Shown: positions 1 to 8,344 of the stretch, piece by piece | Position numbering within the stretch: the first letter of the stretch is position 1 | Layout of the letters: every line of letters begins with the position of its first letter | Source: Sandaracinaceae bacterium | Lineage (GTDB): Bacteria > Myxococcota_A > Polyangia > Polyangiales > Sandaracinaceae | Assembly (NCBI GenBank): GCA_020633195.1 | Contig: JACKEC010000016.1 | Coordinates: 558,001 to 622,000 of the forward strand | Length of the DNA stretch: 64,000 nucleotides | Direction: 5' to 3' | Made by a program: the position numbers and the translations under genes | The notes under the pieces: model-generated | What the model was told of the DNA's origin: nothing | The model's input: only the letters and a program-made list of their open reading frames with translations | The model's database searches: none

Positions 1-1
1 G

Positions 2-616
2 AAGGACTTCCTCGTGGACGCGGGGACCATCATCCTCGCGATCACGATCGTGCTCTGGGCGCTCCTGACCTACCCGACGAACGACTCGGTGTCCGCGCGC
101 TTCGCGGACCTCCGCGCCGAGGCGGCGAGCTCCCTCGAGGGCGAGGCGCTCGAGGCGCGCAACGCGGAGCTCGAGACGCAGGAGGCGTCCGAGCAGCTGC
201 GCCACAGCGCCGCAGGATCGATCGGCCGCTTCATCGAGCCCGCGATCGAGCCGCTCGGCTTCGACTGGCGCATCGGCATCGGGCTCATCGGGTCGTTCGC
301 GGCCCGCGAGGTCCTCGTGAGCACGCTCGGGATCGTGTGGGGCATCGGCGACGACTCGGACGAGAGCCCGCCGCTGCGCGACGCGCTGCGGAACGCGACG
401 CGCGACGACGGCACCCCGCTGTTCACGCCGCTGACGGGAATCGCGCTGATGGTCTTCTTCGTCCTCGCCGCGCAGTGCATGAGCACCATCGCGGTGGTGC
501 GGCGGGAGAGCGGGTCGTGGAAGTGGCCGCTCCTGATGGTCGCCTACATGACGACCCTCGCGTACGTCGGCGCGCTGCTCGTGCAGCAAGGCGGTCGGCT
601 CTTGGGCTACGGCTGA
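2..616 (+). CDS. feoB: Ferrous iron transport protein B, C-terminal part (partial at window edge)
   Basis: This is the last about 204 residues of FeoB, the inner-membrane Fe(II) permease. The frame stays open to the left edge, so the N-terminal G-protein domain and the first membrane half lie outside the window. The family signature PLGFDWRIGIGLIGSFAAREV is present, with hydrophobic segments near both ends (AGTIILAITIVLW; GIALMVFFVLAAQCMSTIAVV; WPLLMVAYMTTLAYVGALLV), as expected for the Gate and C-terminal helices. An insert rich in Glu and Ala (about 45 residues) lies between the first helix and the signature, as in many FeoB proteins. A 43-codon gene starts 4 nt after the stop, suggesting an feo operon. 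Confidence 0.93.
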   Translation, partial: KDFLVDAGTIILAITIVLWALLTYPTNDSVSARFADLRAEAASSLEGEALEARNAELETQEASEQLRHSAAGSIGRFIEPAIEPLGFDWRIGIGLIGSFAAREVLVSTLGIVWGIGDDSDESPPLRDALRNATRDDGTPLFTPLTGIALMVFFVLAAQCMSTIAVVRRESGSWKWPLLMVAYMTTLAYVGALLVQQGGRLLGYG

Positions 617-620
617 CGCG

Positions 621-752
621 ATGACCTGGCAAGACGTGGCCGTCTTCGCGATCGTCGCCGCCGCGCTCGGCTTCCTCGCGTGGAAGATGTGGCCGCGCGC
701 GCGGCGCCCCGACGTCAAGGCGTCGAGCCTCGTCCGCAAGAAGAAGCGCTGA
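621..752 (+). CDS. Small single-span membrane protein after feoB (43 aa)
   Basis: A 43-residue ORF starts with ATG 4 nt after the feoB stop. It encodes one membrane helix (VAVFAIVAAALGFLAWKMW) followed by a basic tail ending in KKKR. Its position, size and topology resemble the small FeoB-associated membrane proteins that follow feoB in other bacteria, but it lacks the cysteines typical of that family. The role is therefore inferred from context only. GC-biased third positions and tight spacing support it as real coding sequence. It converges on the PilT-like gene with an 11 nt gap. Confidence 0.65.
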   Translation: MTWQDVAVFAIVAAALGFLAWKMWPRARRPDVKASSLVRKKKR

Positions 753-763
753 GGCTGCGCCGC

Positions 764-2272
764 TCACTCCAGGTTGAGCGGGATGTTGGCTCGCTGGAAC
801 TGCTCCTTGAGGTCCTTCTTGTCGGCGGCCTTCATGTAGGCCTCCTCGGGGGCGACCACGTCGTTCTTCACGTGGTGCATCAGGTGGTCGTTCATCGTCT
901 GCATGCCCTGGCGCTTGCCGGTCTGCATGACGCTGACGAGCTGGTAGGTCTTGCCCTCGCGGATGAGGTTCGAGACGGCGGGGTTGGTGATGAGCACCTC
1001 GTAGGCGGCGGCCCGACCACCTCCCTTGCGCTTGCACAGCACCTGGGCGATGACGCCGCGGAGCGACTCGCTGAGCATCGTGCGGATCTGCTCCTGCCGG
1101 TCGGCGGGGAACTGGTCGATGATCCGGTCGACGGTCGAGGGCGCGGTCGTGGTGTGGAGGGTGCCGAACACGAGGTGGCCGGTCTCCGCGGTCTCGATGG
1201 CGATCGCGATGGTCTCGAGGTCGCGCATCTCGCCGACGAGCACGATGTCCGGGTCCTCGCGGAGCGCGGCGCGGAGGGCGCGCTTGAAGCCCGACGTGTG
1301 CGTGCCCACCTCGCGCTGGTTCACGAGGCACTTCTTGTTCGGGTGCACGAACTCGATCGGGTCCTCGATCGTGATGATGTGGTCGGTCCGCCGCTCGTTG
1401 ATGAAGTCGATCAGCGCGGCCAGCGTGGTCGACTTGCCGCTGCCCGTCGGGCCGGTGACGAGGACGAGGCCCTTGGTCAGGTAGCAGAGGTCGAGGACCT
1501 GCTCCGGGATGCCGAGCTTCTGCCACGAGAGGATGTCGAACGGGATCATCCGCATGACCGCGCCCATGCCCTTGCGGTCGCGGAAGTAGTTCACGCGGAA
1601 GCGCGCGACGCCCTCGATCGTGTGGGCGAAGTCCGTGTCGGCGTCCGCGTCGAACTCCTCCTTGTTCCGCGGCGGCATGATCTCGCGGAGGATCGGCTCG
1701 AGCTCCTTCTCGGTGAGCGGGCCGCGCTCCTCGAGGGGGACCATCTCGCCGTGCAGGCGGACCATGGGGACGACGCCGGTCGAGAGGTGGAGGTCCGAGG
1801 CCTCGAGCTGATGCATCATGCGCAGCCAGCGGTTGATCTTCGGCTCGCCCGGCGCGACCTGGACGGACACCGCGGGCGCCGCGTGGGGGGCCTCGGCGGC
1901 GGGCGCCGGGCGCGCGGCGGGCACGGCGGCAGCCGGCGCGGCCGCGGGCGCCGCCTCGGCGGGTGCGCCCGTGCTCGGCGCGAGCGTGACGGTCCAGTTG
2001 CGGCTCCCCGACGCGTGGATGCTGACCGACACCTGCGTCCCGTTCTCGGCCGTGTGCTCGAAGGTGGCGTTGCCCCGCTGGCGGAGCTCGCTCACCGCCT
2101 CCGGGGGCGCGGCCTCCTGCACCAGCTGCGCGACCTGCGCGTGGTCGATCGGGGCGTTGGACCTGCGCTCCCCCGTGGGGAACCGGAACAGGACCGCCTC
2201 TCCCGAGGCGAGGACGACCTCCCGCGCGTTGTGGCGGACGAGGTGCTGCACGTAGAAGTCGATGCGCTTCAT
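764..2272 (-). CDS. PilT/PilU-like type IV pilus retraction ATPase with extra N-terminal domain
   Basis: A 502-aa secretion ATPase of the PilT/GspE superfamily, which acts as a hexamer at the inner-membrane base of type IV pili to depolymerise pilin. Residues about 145-502 align in pattern with PilT: Walker A GPTGSGKST at 274-282, Asp box TIEDPIEFVH at 301-310, Walker B with GEMRD at about 347-351, and the His box GHLVFGTLH at 365-373. Residues 1-100 form a separate alpha/beta-looking domain joined by an Ala/Pro linker (about 101-140), which ordinary PilT (about 350 aa) lacks. The ATG at 2272 is chosen because upstream codons overlap the divergent gene and are low-complexity. PilU or a myxobacterial PilT paralogue is equally possible. 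Confidence 0.9.
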   Translation of the reverse strand: MKRIDFYVQHLVRHNAREVVLASGEAVLFRFPTGERRSNAPIDHAQVAQLVQEAAPPEAVSELRQRGNATFEHTAENGTQVSVSIHASGSRNWTVTLAPSTGAPAEAAPAAAPAAAVPAARPAPAAEAPHAAPAVSVQVAPGEPKINRWLRMMHQLEASDLHLSTGVVPMVRLHGEMVPLEERGPLTEKELEPILREIMPPRNKEEFDADADTDFAHTIEGVARFRVNYFRDRKGMGAVMRMIPFDILSWQKLGIPEQVLDLCYLTKGLVLVTGPTGSGKSTTLAALIDFINERRTDHIITIEDPIEFVHPNKKCLVNQREVGTHTSGFKRALRAALREDPDIVLVGEMRDLETIAIAIETAETGHLVFGTLHTTTAPSTVDRIIDQFPADRQEQIRTMLSESLRGVIAQVLCKRKGGGRAAAYEVLITNPAVSNLIREGKTYQLVSVMQTGKRQGMQTMNDHLMHHVKNDVVAPEEAYMKAADKKDLKEQFQRANIPLNLE

Positions 2273-2342
2273 GGGGATGTGGTCCGGCCAGGGTAAGCGA
2301 ACGCGCCGGGTGGGCGAAGGACGATTAAGGTACAACCGCGGC

Positions 2343-3722
2343 GTGAACGAAGCGGCCCCGAAGCTCCCTCGCGTCCTCTGGGTCGTCGCCGGTCTGGGCC
2401 TCGTCGGCTTCGCCATCTACGGGCTCCGCGCGGTCCTCTCGCCGATCTTCTTCGCGTTCATGATCGCGTACCTGCTCGACCCGCTCGTCGACCGGTTCGA
2501 GAAGCGCGTCCCGCGCGCGGTCGGCATCGTGCTCGTGCTCGGGATCGCGCTCGCCGCGATGACGTTGTTCTTCGTGCTCCTGCTGCCGAGCGTGGTCCAC
2601 GAGGTGCTCGAGTTCGGCAATCAGCTGCCCGACAAGCTCACCGGGCTGAAGGCGACGGTCGAGCCCTGGCTGCGCGAGTACGGGATCGAGCTGCCGCACG
2701 ACTTCGAAGAGCTGCGCGCGATGGTGCAGCACTACGTCAGCCCCGAGGGGAAGGGCGCGCACCCGGAGGCGAGCCAGGAGCTCGCGACGCGGGCCGGCGG
2801 AGTGCTCGCGACCCTCTGGCAGTGGGTGCTCGGCGGCACCGCGACCCTCATGAGCGTGGTCGGGAGCCTCGTCGTGGTGCCCGTGCTCGCGTTCTACCTC
2901 CTGCACGACTTCGACCGCATCACGACGGGGATCCGCGATCTCGTCCCGCATCGGTACCGGCCGTTCGTCGTCGACGTCGCGAAAGAGATCGATCAGGTCC
3001 TCGGGCAGTTCATCCGCGGTCAGCTCCTGGTGATGCTGACGCTCGCGGTGCTCTACTCGATCGCCTTCTCGATCGCCCGGATCCCGCTCGCGATCCCCAT
3101 CGGGATCATCGCGGGGATGCTCTCCTTCATCCCGTACGTCGGCGGCGCGTCGGCGCTGATCCTCGGGCTGTCGATGTGCGCGCTCGGCTTCGAGAGCTGG
3201 TGGCAGGTCGGCGGCGTGCTCATCGGCTACGCCGTGATCCAGGCGCTCGAGGGCCTCGTGATCACGCCGCGGATCGTCGGCGACAAGGTCGGCCTGTCGG
3301 CGGTCTGGGTCCTCGTGGCCCTCATGATCGGCGGCGAGCTGTTCGGCTTCCTCGGGGTCCTGCTCGCGGTGCCCGCCGCGGCGGTGGCGAAGATCTTCGT
3401 GCTGCGCGCCGTCGCCCACTACCGGAAGAGCGCCATCTTCAACGAGGGCAAGCCCGCCGAGACCCACAGCGCGCTCGTGGGCTTCCTCGAGGAGGAGGGC
3501 CTCCCCGACGACGCGGGGCTCGCGGCGGCGAAGCTCGAGGCCCACGAGGAGTGGCCGACCGACGCGGACCCGGCAGACTCCGTGGACGAGGCCGACGCGT
3601 CGGAGCCCACGGACTTCGACGAAGACGAGGCTCCCGAGGAGGCGGTCGCCGAGCCGCCGCCCGAGGAGCCCGCCCCCGATCCCGAGGCGAACCGCGCTCG
3701 ACCCCCCGAGGAGGAAGAATGA
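2343..3722 (+). CDS. AI-2E family (PerM/YdiK-like) transporter with acidic tail
   Basis: A 459-aa polytopic membrane protein of the AI-2E transporter family (PF01594), whose members export small molecules or ions; the substrate is not predictable. The pattern is typical: paired N-terminal helices (residues about 8-50), a helix at about 70, a soluble stretch around 85-165, then the C-terminal permease core with GQFIRGQLLVMLTLAVLYS and IPIGIIAGMLSFIPYVGG. After the last helix there is an unusual cytosolic tail of about 90 residues very rich in Glu, Asp and Pro. The GTG at 2343 is chosen because the longer frame would run into the divergent pilT-like gene. Its TGA overlaps the ATG of the next gene (ATGA), so translation is probably coupled. 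Confidence 0.9.
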   Translation: MNEAAPKLPRVLWVVAGLGLVGFAIYGLRAVLSPIFFAFMIAYLLDPLVDRFEKRVPRAVGIVLVLGIALAAMTLFFVLLLPSVVHEVLEFGNQLPDKLTGLKATVEPWLREYGIELPHDFEELRAMVQHYVSPEGKGAHPEASQELATRAGGVLATLWQWVLGGTATLMSVVGSLVVVPVLAFYLLHDFDRITTGIRDLVPHRYRPFVVDVAKEIDQVLGQFIRGQLLVMLTLAVLYSIAFSIARIPLAIPIGIIAGMLSFIPYVGGASALILGLSMCALGFESWWQVGGVLIGYAVIQALEGLVITPRIVGDKVGLSAVWVLVALMIGGELFGFLGVLLAVPAAAVAKIFVLRAVAHYRKSAIFNEGKPAETHSALVGFLEEEGLPDDAGLAAAKLEAHEEWPTDADPADSVDEADASEPTDFDEDEAPEEAVAEPPPEEPAPDPEANRARPPEEEE

Positions 3723-4873
3723 GCCAGCGAACCGTGGTGCTCTGTGACGGCCAGGATCCCGATCTGATCGCTGTCGCCACGGCGCTCCGCGCCGCGGTGC
3801 GGGCGCCGGACGACGACGCGGAGCCCGACCGACCCGGCGCGATCGCGGTGCCGGTGTGGGACGACGACGCGGCCGAGGAGGCGTCGCTGCGCGACGCGGA
3901 CGTGGCGATCGTGCTCGACGCCGCGAGCGAGGCCCGCGCCCGCGACGCGGGGGTGAGGCGCGTGGTCGCGGTGCTGCCGAGGCTCGGCGCCGACATGAGC
4001 GACTGGGACTTCCACGGCGACGCGGTGCTCGTGTCGCACGAGGCCTCGGTCGCCGACGTCATCGCGCGCGGGGTGCAGCGCGACCGCGTGCGCGTGGTCG
4101 GGCCGATCGCGCCGGCCGGGTGGGAGCCCCACCCGGATCGGGCCGCGCTCCGCGGCGAGCTGGGGCTGCGCGTCGACGTGCCCTGGATCGTGGTGCGCGC
4201 GCACGCGCTCGACCTCGACGACCTCGCGCCGTCGCTCGTGCAGCTCTCGCTGGTGAGCCGCGACGTGGTGTGGCTCTTCGACGTCGGCTCCGACCCGGAC
4301 GCGGCGCGCGTGCTGCGGCGGCGCACCCCCGGGCACGGGCTCGACGCGTTCATGTTCGCCGACGGCCCCGACGCGCTCCGCGCCTACCAGGCCGCGGACG
4401 TGGTGCTCGGCCGCCTCGACGGCGGCGAGACGCTCCGAGCCTTCGCGGTGGGCGCCGGGCTCGTGACGCCGCGGCCGTCGCACGCGCAGCTCGGCCTCGC
4501 GCACCGGGTCGAGGTGGCGGGGCTCGCGATGATCGCCGACGCGGCCGCGACGCTGTCGGTGACGCTGGACGCGGCCCTCGCGCCGGCGGCCATCGAGCGC
4601 GCCCGCGCGGCGGTGTCGGAGCTCGACGCGGGCGGGGGCGCGGCCCGGGTCGCCGAGGCGATCGGCACGCTCGACGGCGACGAGCGCCTCAGCCTCGCGG
4701 CCCCGGCCGGGCTCCCGCAGGGGCTCGAGCGCCTCTCCGATCCCGACGCCGCGATCGAGGGCATGTCCGCCGATCCCGCCGCCGGCCGCGCGCCCGCGCG
4801 CAGCCGCGAGGAGGACCTCGAGAAGAAGGTCGACGAGGAGCTCGCCGCCCTGCGGGAGAAGCTCGGCCTTTGA
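3719..4873 (+). CDS. GT-B-like glycosyltransferase-related protein (function uncertain)
   Basis: A 384-aa soluble protein starting at the ATG of an ATGA overlap. It alternates beta strands and helices like a two-domain GT-B or polysaccharide pyruvyl-type fold: an N-terminal half with DVAIVLDAASEARARDAGV, and a C-terminal half with VPWIVVRAHALDLDD and GGAARVAEAIGTL, recalling the end of MurG/UDP-glycosyltransferases. The canonical sugar-nucleotide binding motif is not obvious, so activity is uncertain. The last 40 residues form a charged helical tail (REEDLEKKVDEELAALREKLG), probably a short coiled coil. It is translationally coupled to the permease upstream and the MOSC gene downstream. Confidence 0.5.
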   Translation: MSQRTVVLCDGQDPDLIAVATALRAAVRAPDDDAEPDRPGAIAVPVWDDDAAEEASLRDADVAIVLDAASEARARDAGVRRVVAVLPRLGADMSDWDFHGDAVLVSHEASVADVIARGVQRDRVRVVGPIAPAGWEPHPDRAALRGELGLRVDVPWIVVRAHALDLDDLAPSLVQLSLVSRDVVWLFDVGSDPDAARVLRRRTPGHGLDAFMFADGPDALRAYQAADVVLGRLDGGETLRAFAVGAGLVTPRPSHAQLGLAHRVEVAGLAMIADAAATLSVTLDAALAPAAIERARAAVSELDAGGGAARVAEAIGTLDGDERLSLAAPAGLPQGLERLSDPDAAIEGMSADPAAGRAPARSREEDLEKKVDEELAALREKLGL

Positions 4874-5664
4874 TCCAGGTCTCCGAGATCTGGGTCTATC
4901 CCGTCAAGTCTCTTTGCGGTACCGCGGTCGACCGGGCGGAGGTCGGCCCGCGCGGGTTCACGTCGGATCGACGCTTCATGATCGTCGACCCGCTGCGCCG
5001 CTTCATGACGCAGCGCGAGCGCCCGGAGCTCGCGCGCCTCGTCCCGTCCCTCGCGGCGGGCGGCCTCCGAATCGACGCGCCGAGCGGAGACGCCGTCGAG
5101 GTCGCGCGGCCCGAGGGGGGCGAGCCGGTCGAGGTGACGATCTGGGGCGCGGCCGTCGCCGCGGTGGACGCGGGCGACGCCGCCGCGGCCTTCCTCGAGC
5201 GGCACCTCGGCGCGGCGGCGCGGCTCGTCTGGATGCCCGACGGCACGCGCCGGCCCGCGGATCCCGACGACGCGCGGCCGGACGACGTGGTGGCCTTCCA
5301 GGACGGCTTCCCGTTCCTGCTCACCAACGAGGCCTCGCTCGGGGCGCTGAACGCGCGCCTCGAGGCGCCCGCGCAGATGCGACGGTTCCGACCCAACCTG
5401 GTGGTCCGGGGCGCCGAGGCGTTCGCCGAGGACGGCTGGGCGCGGCTCCGGGTCGGCGACGTGACGCTCCACCCGCGCAAGGCGTGCCCGCGCTGCTCGG
5501 TGGTCGACGTCGACCCGGATCGCGGGGTCGCCACGCGCGGCGTGCTGAGCGAGCTCGCGCGCTTCCGGACGATCGACCGCGCGGCCCGCTTCGGCCAGAA
5601 CCTCGTCCACGACGGCGCCGGCTGGATCGCGGTGGGCGACGAGGTGACGGTCCTCGACGCCTGA
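4870..5664 (+). CDS. MOSC domain protein (YcbX/mARC-like molybdenum cofactor enzyme)
   Basis: A 264-aa protein combining the N-terminal beta-barrel MOSC domain (residues 1-115, starting IQVSEIWVYPVKSLCG and GFTSDRRFMIVD) and the C-terminal MOSC domain. The motif KACPRCSVVDVDPDRG near residue 210 carries the conserved cysteine that in mARC and YcbX proteins ligates molybdenum; these enzymes reduce N-hydroxylated compounds. No ferredoxin domain is fused, so an external electron donor would be needed. The start is a TTG inside a TTGA overlap with the preceding stop, with GGGAGAAG upstream. It is the last gene of a three-gene overlapping operon. Confidence 0.88.
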   Translation: MIQVSEIWVYPVKSLCGTAVDRAEVGPRGFTSDRRFMIVDPLRRFMTQRERPELARLVPSLAAGGLRIDAPSGDAVEVARPEGGEPVEVTIWGAAVAAVDAGDAAAAFLERHLGAAARLVWMPDGTRRPADPDDARPDDVVAFQDGFPFLLTNEASLGALNARLEAPAQMRRFRPNLVVRGAEAFAEDGWARLRVGDVTLHPRKACPRCSVVDVDPDRGVATRGVLSELARFRTIDRAARFGQNLVHDGAGWIAVGDEVTVLDA

Positions 5665-5723
5665 CGATCGCCCGCGAGGGAAGAGCTGGTCGGATCCGCT
5701 TCGTTAGCTATCATGCCGCGCCG

Positions 5724-6965
5724 ATGACCACGACCGATCCACCGCCGGTTCGGCCGCAGGACCTGGACCGCGCCGTCGAGGCCCTCGAGGCCGTCGAGGA
5801 TCGCGCGCCGCTCGCGGCGCTCGCGCGGGACGTGCTGAGCGGTCAGGCCGAGGGGAGGGCGCTCTTCGCGGGGGCCAAGCTCGCGCAGAAGAAGGCGGAG
5901 GAGCGCTCGGTCACGTCCAAGTCGGCGGAGACCGGCGCGGGCAACCTGCTGAGCATCCTGGAGCGCGGCGCCAAGGCGCCCCTCGAGCGGGCGCTCGTGG
6001 CGGCGTTCGCGGTCGCCGGGCTCGAGGACGCGCTGGCGGAGGGGTCGGACGAGAAGTCGATCGTCTTTCGGTTCGTGAAGCACGCCGACTGGCTCGAGGT
6101 CTCGGGTGACTACTGCGTCTATCCGCTGGTCGACCGGCTGCTGAGCGACGAGCGCGCCGAACTGGTGTGGGCCGAGCTCGCGCAGCGCGTCGTCGACGAG
6201 GCCGCGGGTCGCGACGGAGATCGACCCGAGGTGCGCGCCCGGAACGCGGCGCGGCTCACCGCGCTGGCGGGCTCGAGCTCGGCGAGCGCGAAGAAGGCGC
6301 TCCGCGGCGTGGTCGGCACGAGCGCGCTCGACGAGGCGACGCGCACGCTCGCGAGCACCCTCGCCGGCGACGGCGCGGACGAGTCGGCGGCCGTCGGCGT
6401 GACCGTCACCGGGGCGCTCGGGCCCGCCCCGAGCCGCGGCGCGGCGCAGGTCGTTCGCTGGATCACGGGCTGGGCCATCCTCGTGTGGATCGCGCGGGCG
6501 CTGGGCTACCTGCTCGGCCTCCGGTCGCGCGCGGAGCTGCGCCTCGCCCGCGGTCAGCTCGAGGTGCGCACCCACCTGTCCATGTTCGGCCGCACCGTGC
6601 GCGAGGCCGAGGAGACGTGGAAGCTCGAGGCGCTCGACGGCGCCTCGCGTCGCGTTCGGTATCCGTCGCTGCACCTCGTGGTCGGCGCGCTGGCGCTCAG
6701 CGCGGGGATCCTGTTCGGCTCGCTCGTGCTCTTCGACGGAGTGCGGAGCGGGGAGCTGGTCCTCGTGCTCGCCGCCGCCGGCATCGTGATCGCGGGGGCG
6801 GGGCTCGATCTGCTGCTCGTGGTGCTCCTCCCCGCGCGCCGAGGCCACGTGGTGATGGACCTCGCGGGCCGCTCCCGGCGCCCGCTGCGCCTCACGAGCG
6901 TCCCGATCGAGCAGGCGGACACCTTCCTCCGCGCGCTCCGCCAGGCGAGCTCCAAGCCCGGTTGA
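5724..6965 (+). CDS. Hypothetical membrane protein (413 aa)
   Basis: No family recognised. The N-terminal 220 residues are soluble and helix-rich (MTTTDPPPVRPQDLDRAVEA onwards). One membrane segment follows (WITGWAILVWIARALGYLLGL, about 250), then a soluble strand-rich stretch, then two helices near 330 and 355 (VVGALALSAGILFGSLVLF; LVLVLAAAGIVIAGAGLDLLLVVLL) and a basic end. The layout resembles proteins that place a PH-like domain between membrane helices. It stands alone, 59 nt after the MOSC gene and 80 nt before the binding protein. ATG at 5724 is the first reasonable start. Confidence 0.7.
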   Translation: MTTTDPPPVRPQDLDRAVEALEAVEDRAPLAALARDVLSGQAEGRALFAGAKLAQKKAEERSVTSKSAETGAGNLLSILERGAKAPLERALVAAFAVAGLEDALAEGSDEKSIVFRFVKHADWLEVSGDYCVYPLVDRLLSDERAELVWAELAQRVVDEAAGRDGDRPEVRARNAARLTALAGSSSASAKKALRGVVGTSALDEATRTLASTLAGDGADESAAVGVTVTGALGPAPSRGAAQVVRWITGWAILVWIARALGYLLGLRSRAELRLARGQLEVRTHLSMFGRTVREAEETWKLEALDGASRRVRYPSLHLVVGALALSAGILFGSLVLFDGVRSGELVLVLAAAGIVIAGAGLDLLLVVLLPARRGHVVMDLAGRSRRPLRLTSVPIEQADTFLRALRQASSKPG

Positions 6966-7045
6966 TCCCGCGCACCTCGACGCTATCCATCGATCGTCGA
7001 ACCTTCTAGAATCGTCGGCTGGGGCCGGATTCTGGGGGGTGCGCG

Positions 7046-8344
7046 ATGAGGGTTGGCGCGAGGGTGTTGGCGGTGGTCCTGCTGCTGGGGACCGGATGCG
7101 ACGGAGGGGGCGGCGGCTCCGATGCGGGCACCGCGCGTGACGCGGGGGGCACGCCCACCACACGGATGGTGACTGGGCTGACGAGCTGCTCGGTCGCCTT
7201 GCCCGGGTACTACTACCTCGGGGCGGCGCTCCCGATCACCGGGCCGCTCCCCGTCGGCGAGGGGATGGAGAAGGCCATCCTCACGGCGCTCACGAACATC
7301 AACGACAACGGGGGCATCGACGGCCACTCGGTCGGGCTCGTGACCTGCGACTCGGCGTGCGACGGGACCGCGGCGCGCGCCGCGCTCACCGAGCTGGCCG
7401 GCGCGGAGCTGGTCTCCGGCGTCGTCGGCTGCGGCTGCAGCGGCGCCACGATTCCGGCGTCGGAGGTCGCGATCGCGCAGGGGATCGTGATGATCTCTCC
7501 GTCGGCGACGTCGCCCGCGATCACCGACATCGTCGACGACGGCTGGCTCAACCGGACCGCTCCCTCGGACGCGCTCCAGGGCAAGATCATGGCGGCCATC
7601 GCGAACCGCGAGGGGCTCACCGACGTGTTCGTGATCAACCGCGACGACCCGTACGGCAACGGGCTCCGCGACGTGTTCATCGAGAACTTCGAGTTCCTCG
7701 GCGGCACCACCGACTTCGTCACCTACAGCGAGGACACCGCCGGCTTCGCCGACACGGTCATCGCCGCGGCCGAGGCGGACGGGGCCCCCGGCGTCTTCAT
7801 GATCTCGTTCACGACCGACGGCGCGGCGATCGCGCAGACGGCGATCTCGCGCGGGTTCGACCCGGGGGTCTGGATGTTCCCCGACGGCCTGCGGGACAAC
7901 TCCTTCGTCGAGGCCGTCGGCAACGACGCGTTCCTCGAGGGGGCCTTCGGGACGATCCCCGCGTCGCCGACCGGCGCGAACTTCGCGACGTTCTCCGCCC
8001 GCTTCACCGAGCTGTGGGGCGAAGGCCCGGGGCCCTTCGGCGCCAACGCGTACGACGCGGCGATGCTGATCGCGATCTCGATGGCGCTCGGCGATCCCGA
8101 GAACCGGACGAGCGTGCGGGACAACCTGCGCAACACGAGCACGGGCACCGTCGTGAATCCGGAGCAGTGGGACGTGTTCCTCGGCGCCGCGAGCGCCGGG
8201 ATGGTGAACTACGAGGGCGCGGCCGGCCCGGTCGACCTCGACGAGAACGGTGAGCCCGTCTCCAACGTCGAGGAGTGGACGATCACCTCCGGCGCCATCC
8301 AGACCGCGGGCTGCTGGACGCCCGACGCGACGCCCTGCCCGTGA
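7046..8344 (+). CDS. Branched-chain amino acid-type ABC substrate-binding lipoprotein
   Basis: A 432-aa periplasmic binding protein of the Leu/Ile/Val-binding (Peripla_BP_6) type. A lipoprotein signal ends at LGTGC (Cys18) and is followed by a Gly/Asp stalk. The ligand-binding fold begins near residue 60 with GAALPITGPLPVGEGMEKAI and contains the typical INDNGGIDGHSVGLVTCDSA, VVGCGCSGATIPASEVA and DPYGNGLRDVFIENFEFLGG segments. No permease or ATPase gene is adjacent. Instead the stop overlaps the GTG of a TonB-dependent receptor (GTGA), so the two are probably made together and may pass one ligand across the outer membrane to the periplasm. The ligand is unknown. Confidence 0.88.
   Translation: MRVGARVLAVVLLLGTGCDGGGGGSDAGTARDAGGTPTTRMVTGLTSCSVALPGYYYLGAALPITGPLPVGEGMEKAILTALTNINDNGGIDGHSVGLVTCDSACDGTAARAALTELAGAELVSGVVGCGCSGATIPASEVAIAQGIVMISPSATSPAITDIVDDGWLNRTAPSDALQGKIMAAIANREGLTDVFVINRDDPYGNGLRDVFIENFEFLGGTTDFVTYSEDTAGFADTVIAAAEADGAPGVFMISFTTDGAAIAQTAISRGFDPGVWMFPDGLRDNSFVEAVGNDAFLEGAFGTIPASPTGANFATFSARFTELWGEGPGPFGANAYDAAMLIAISMALGDPENRTSVRDNLRNTSTGTVVNPEQWDVFLGAASAGMVNYEGAAGPVDLDENGEPVSNVEEWTITSGAIQTAGCWTPDATPCP

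Noticed and set aside
7007..7012. TAGAAT as a -10 box for the binding protein gene
   Set aside because: No acceptable -35 at 16-18 bp upstream; one hexamer is not enough.
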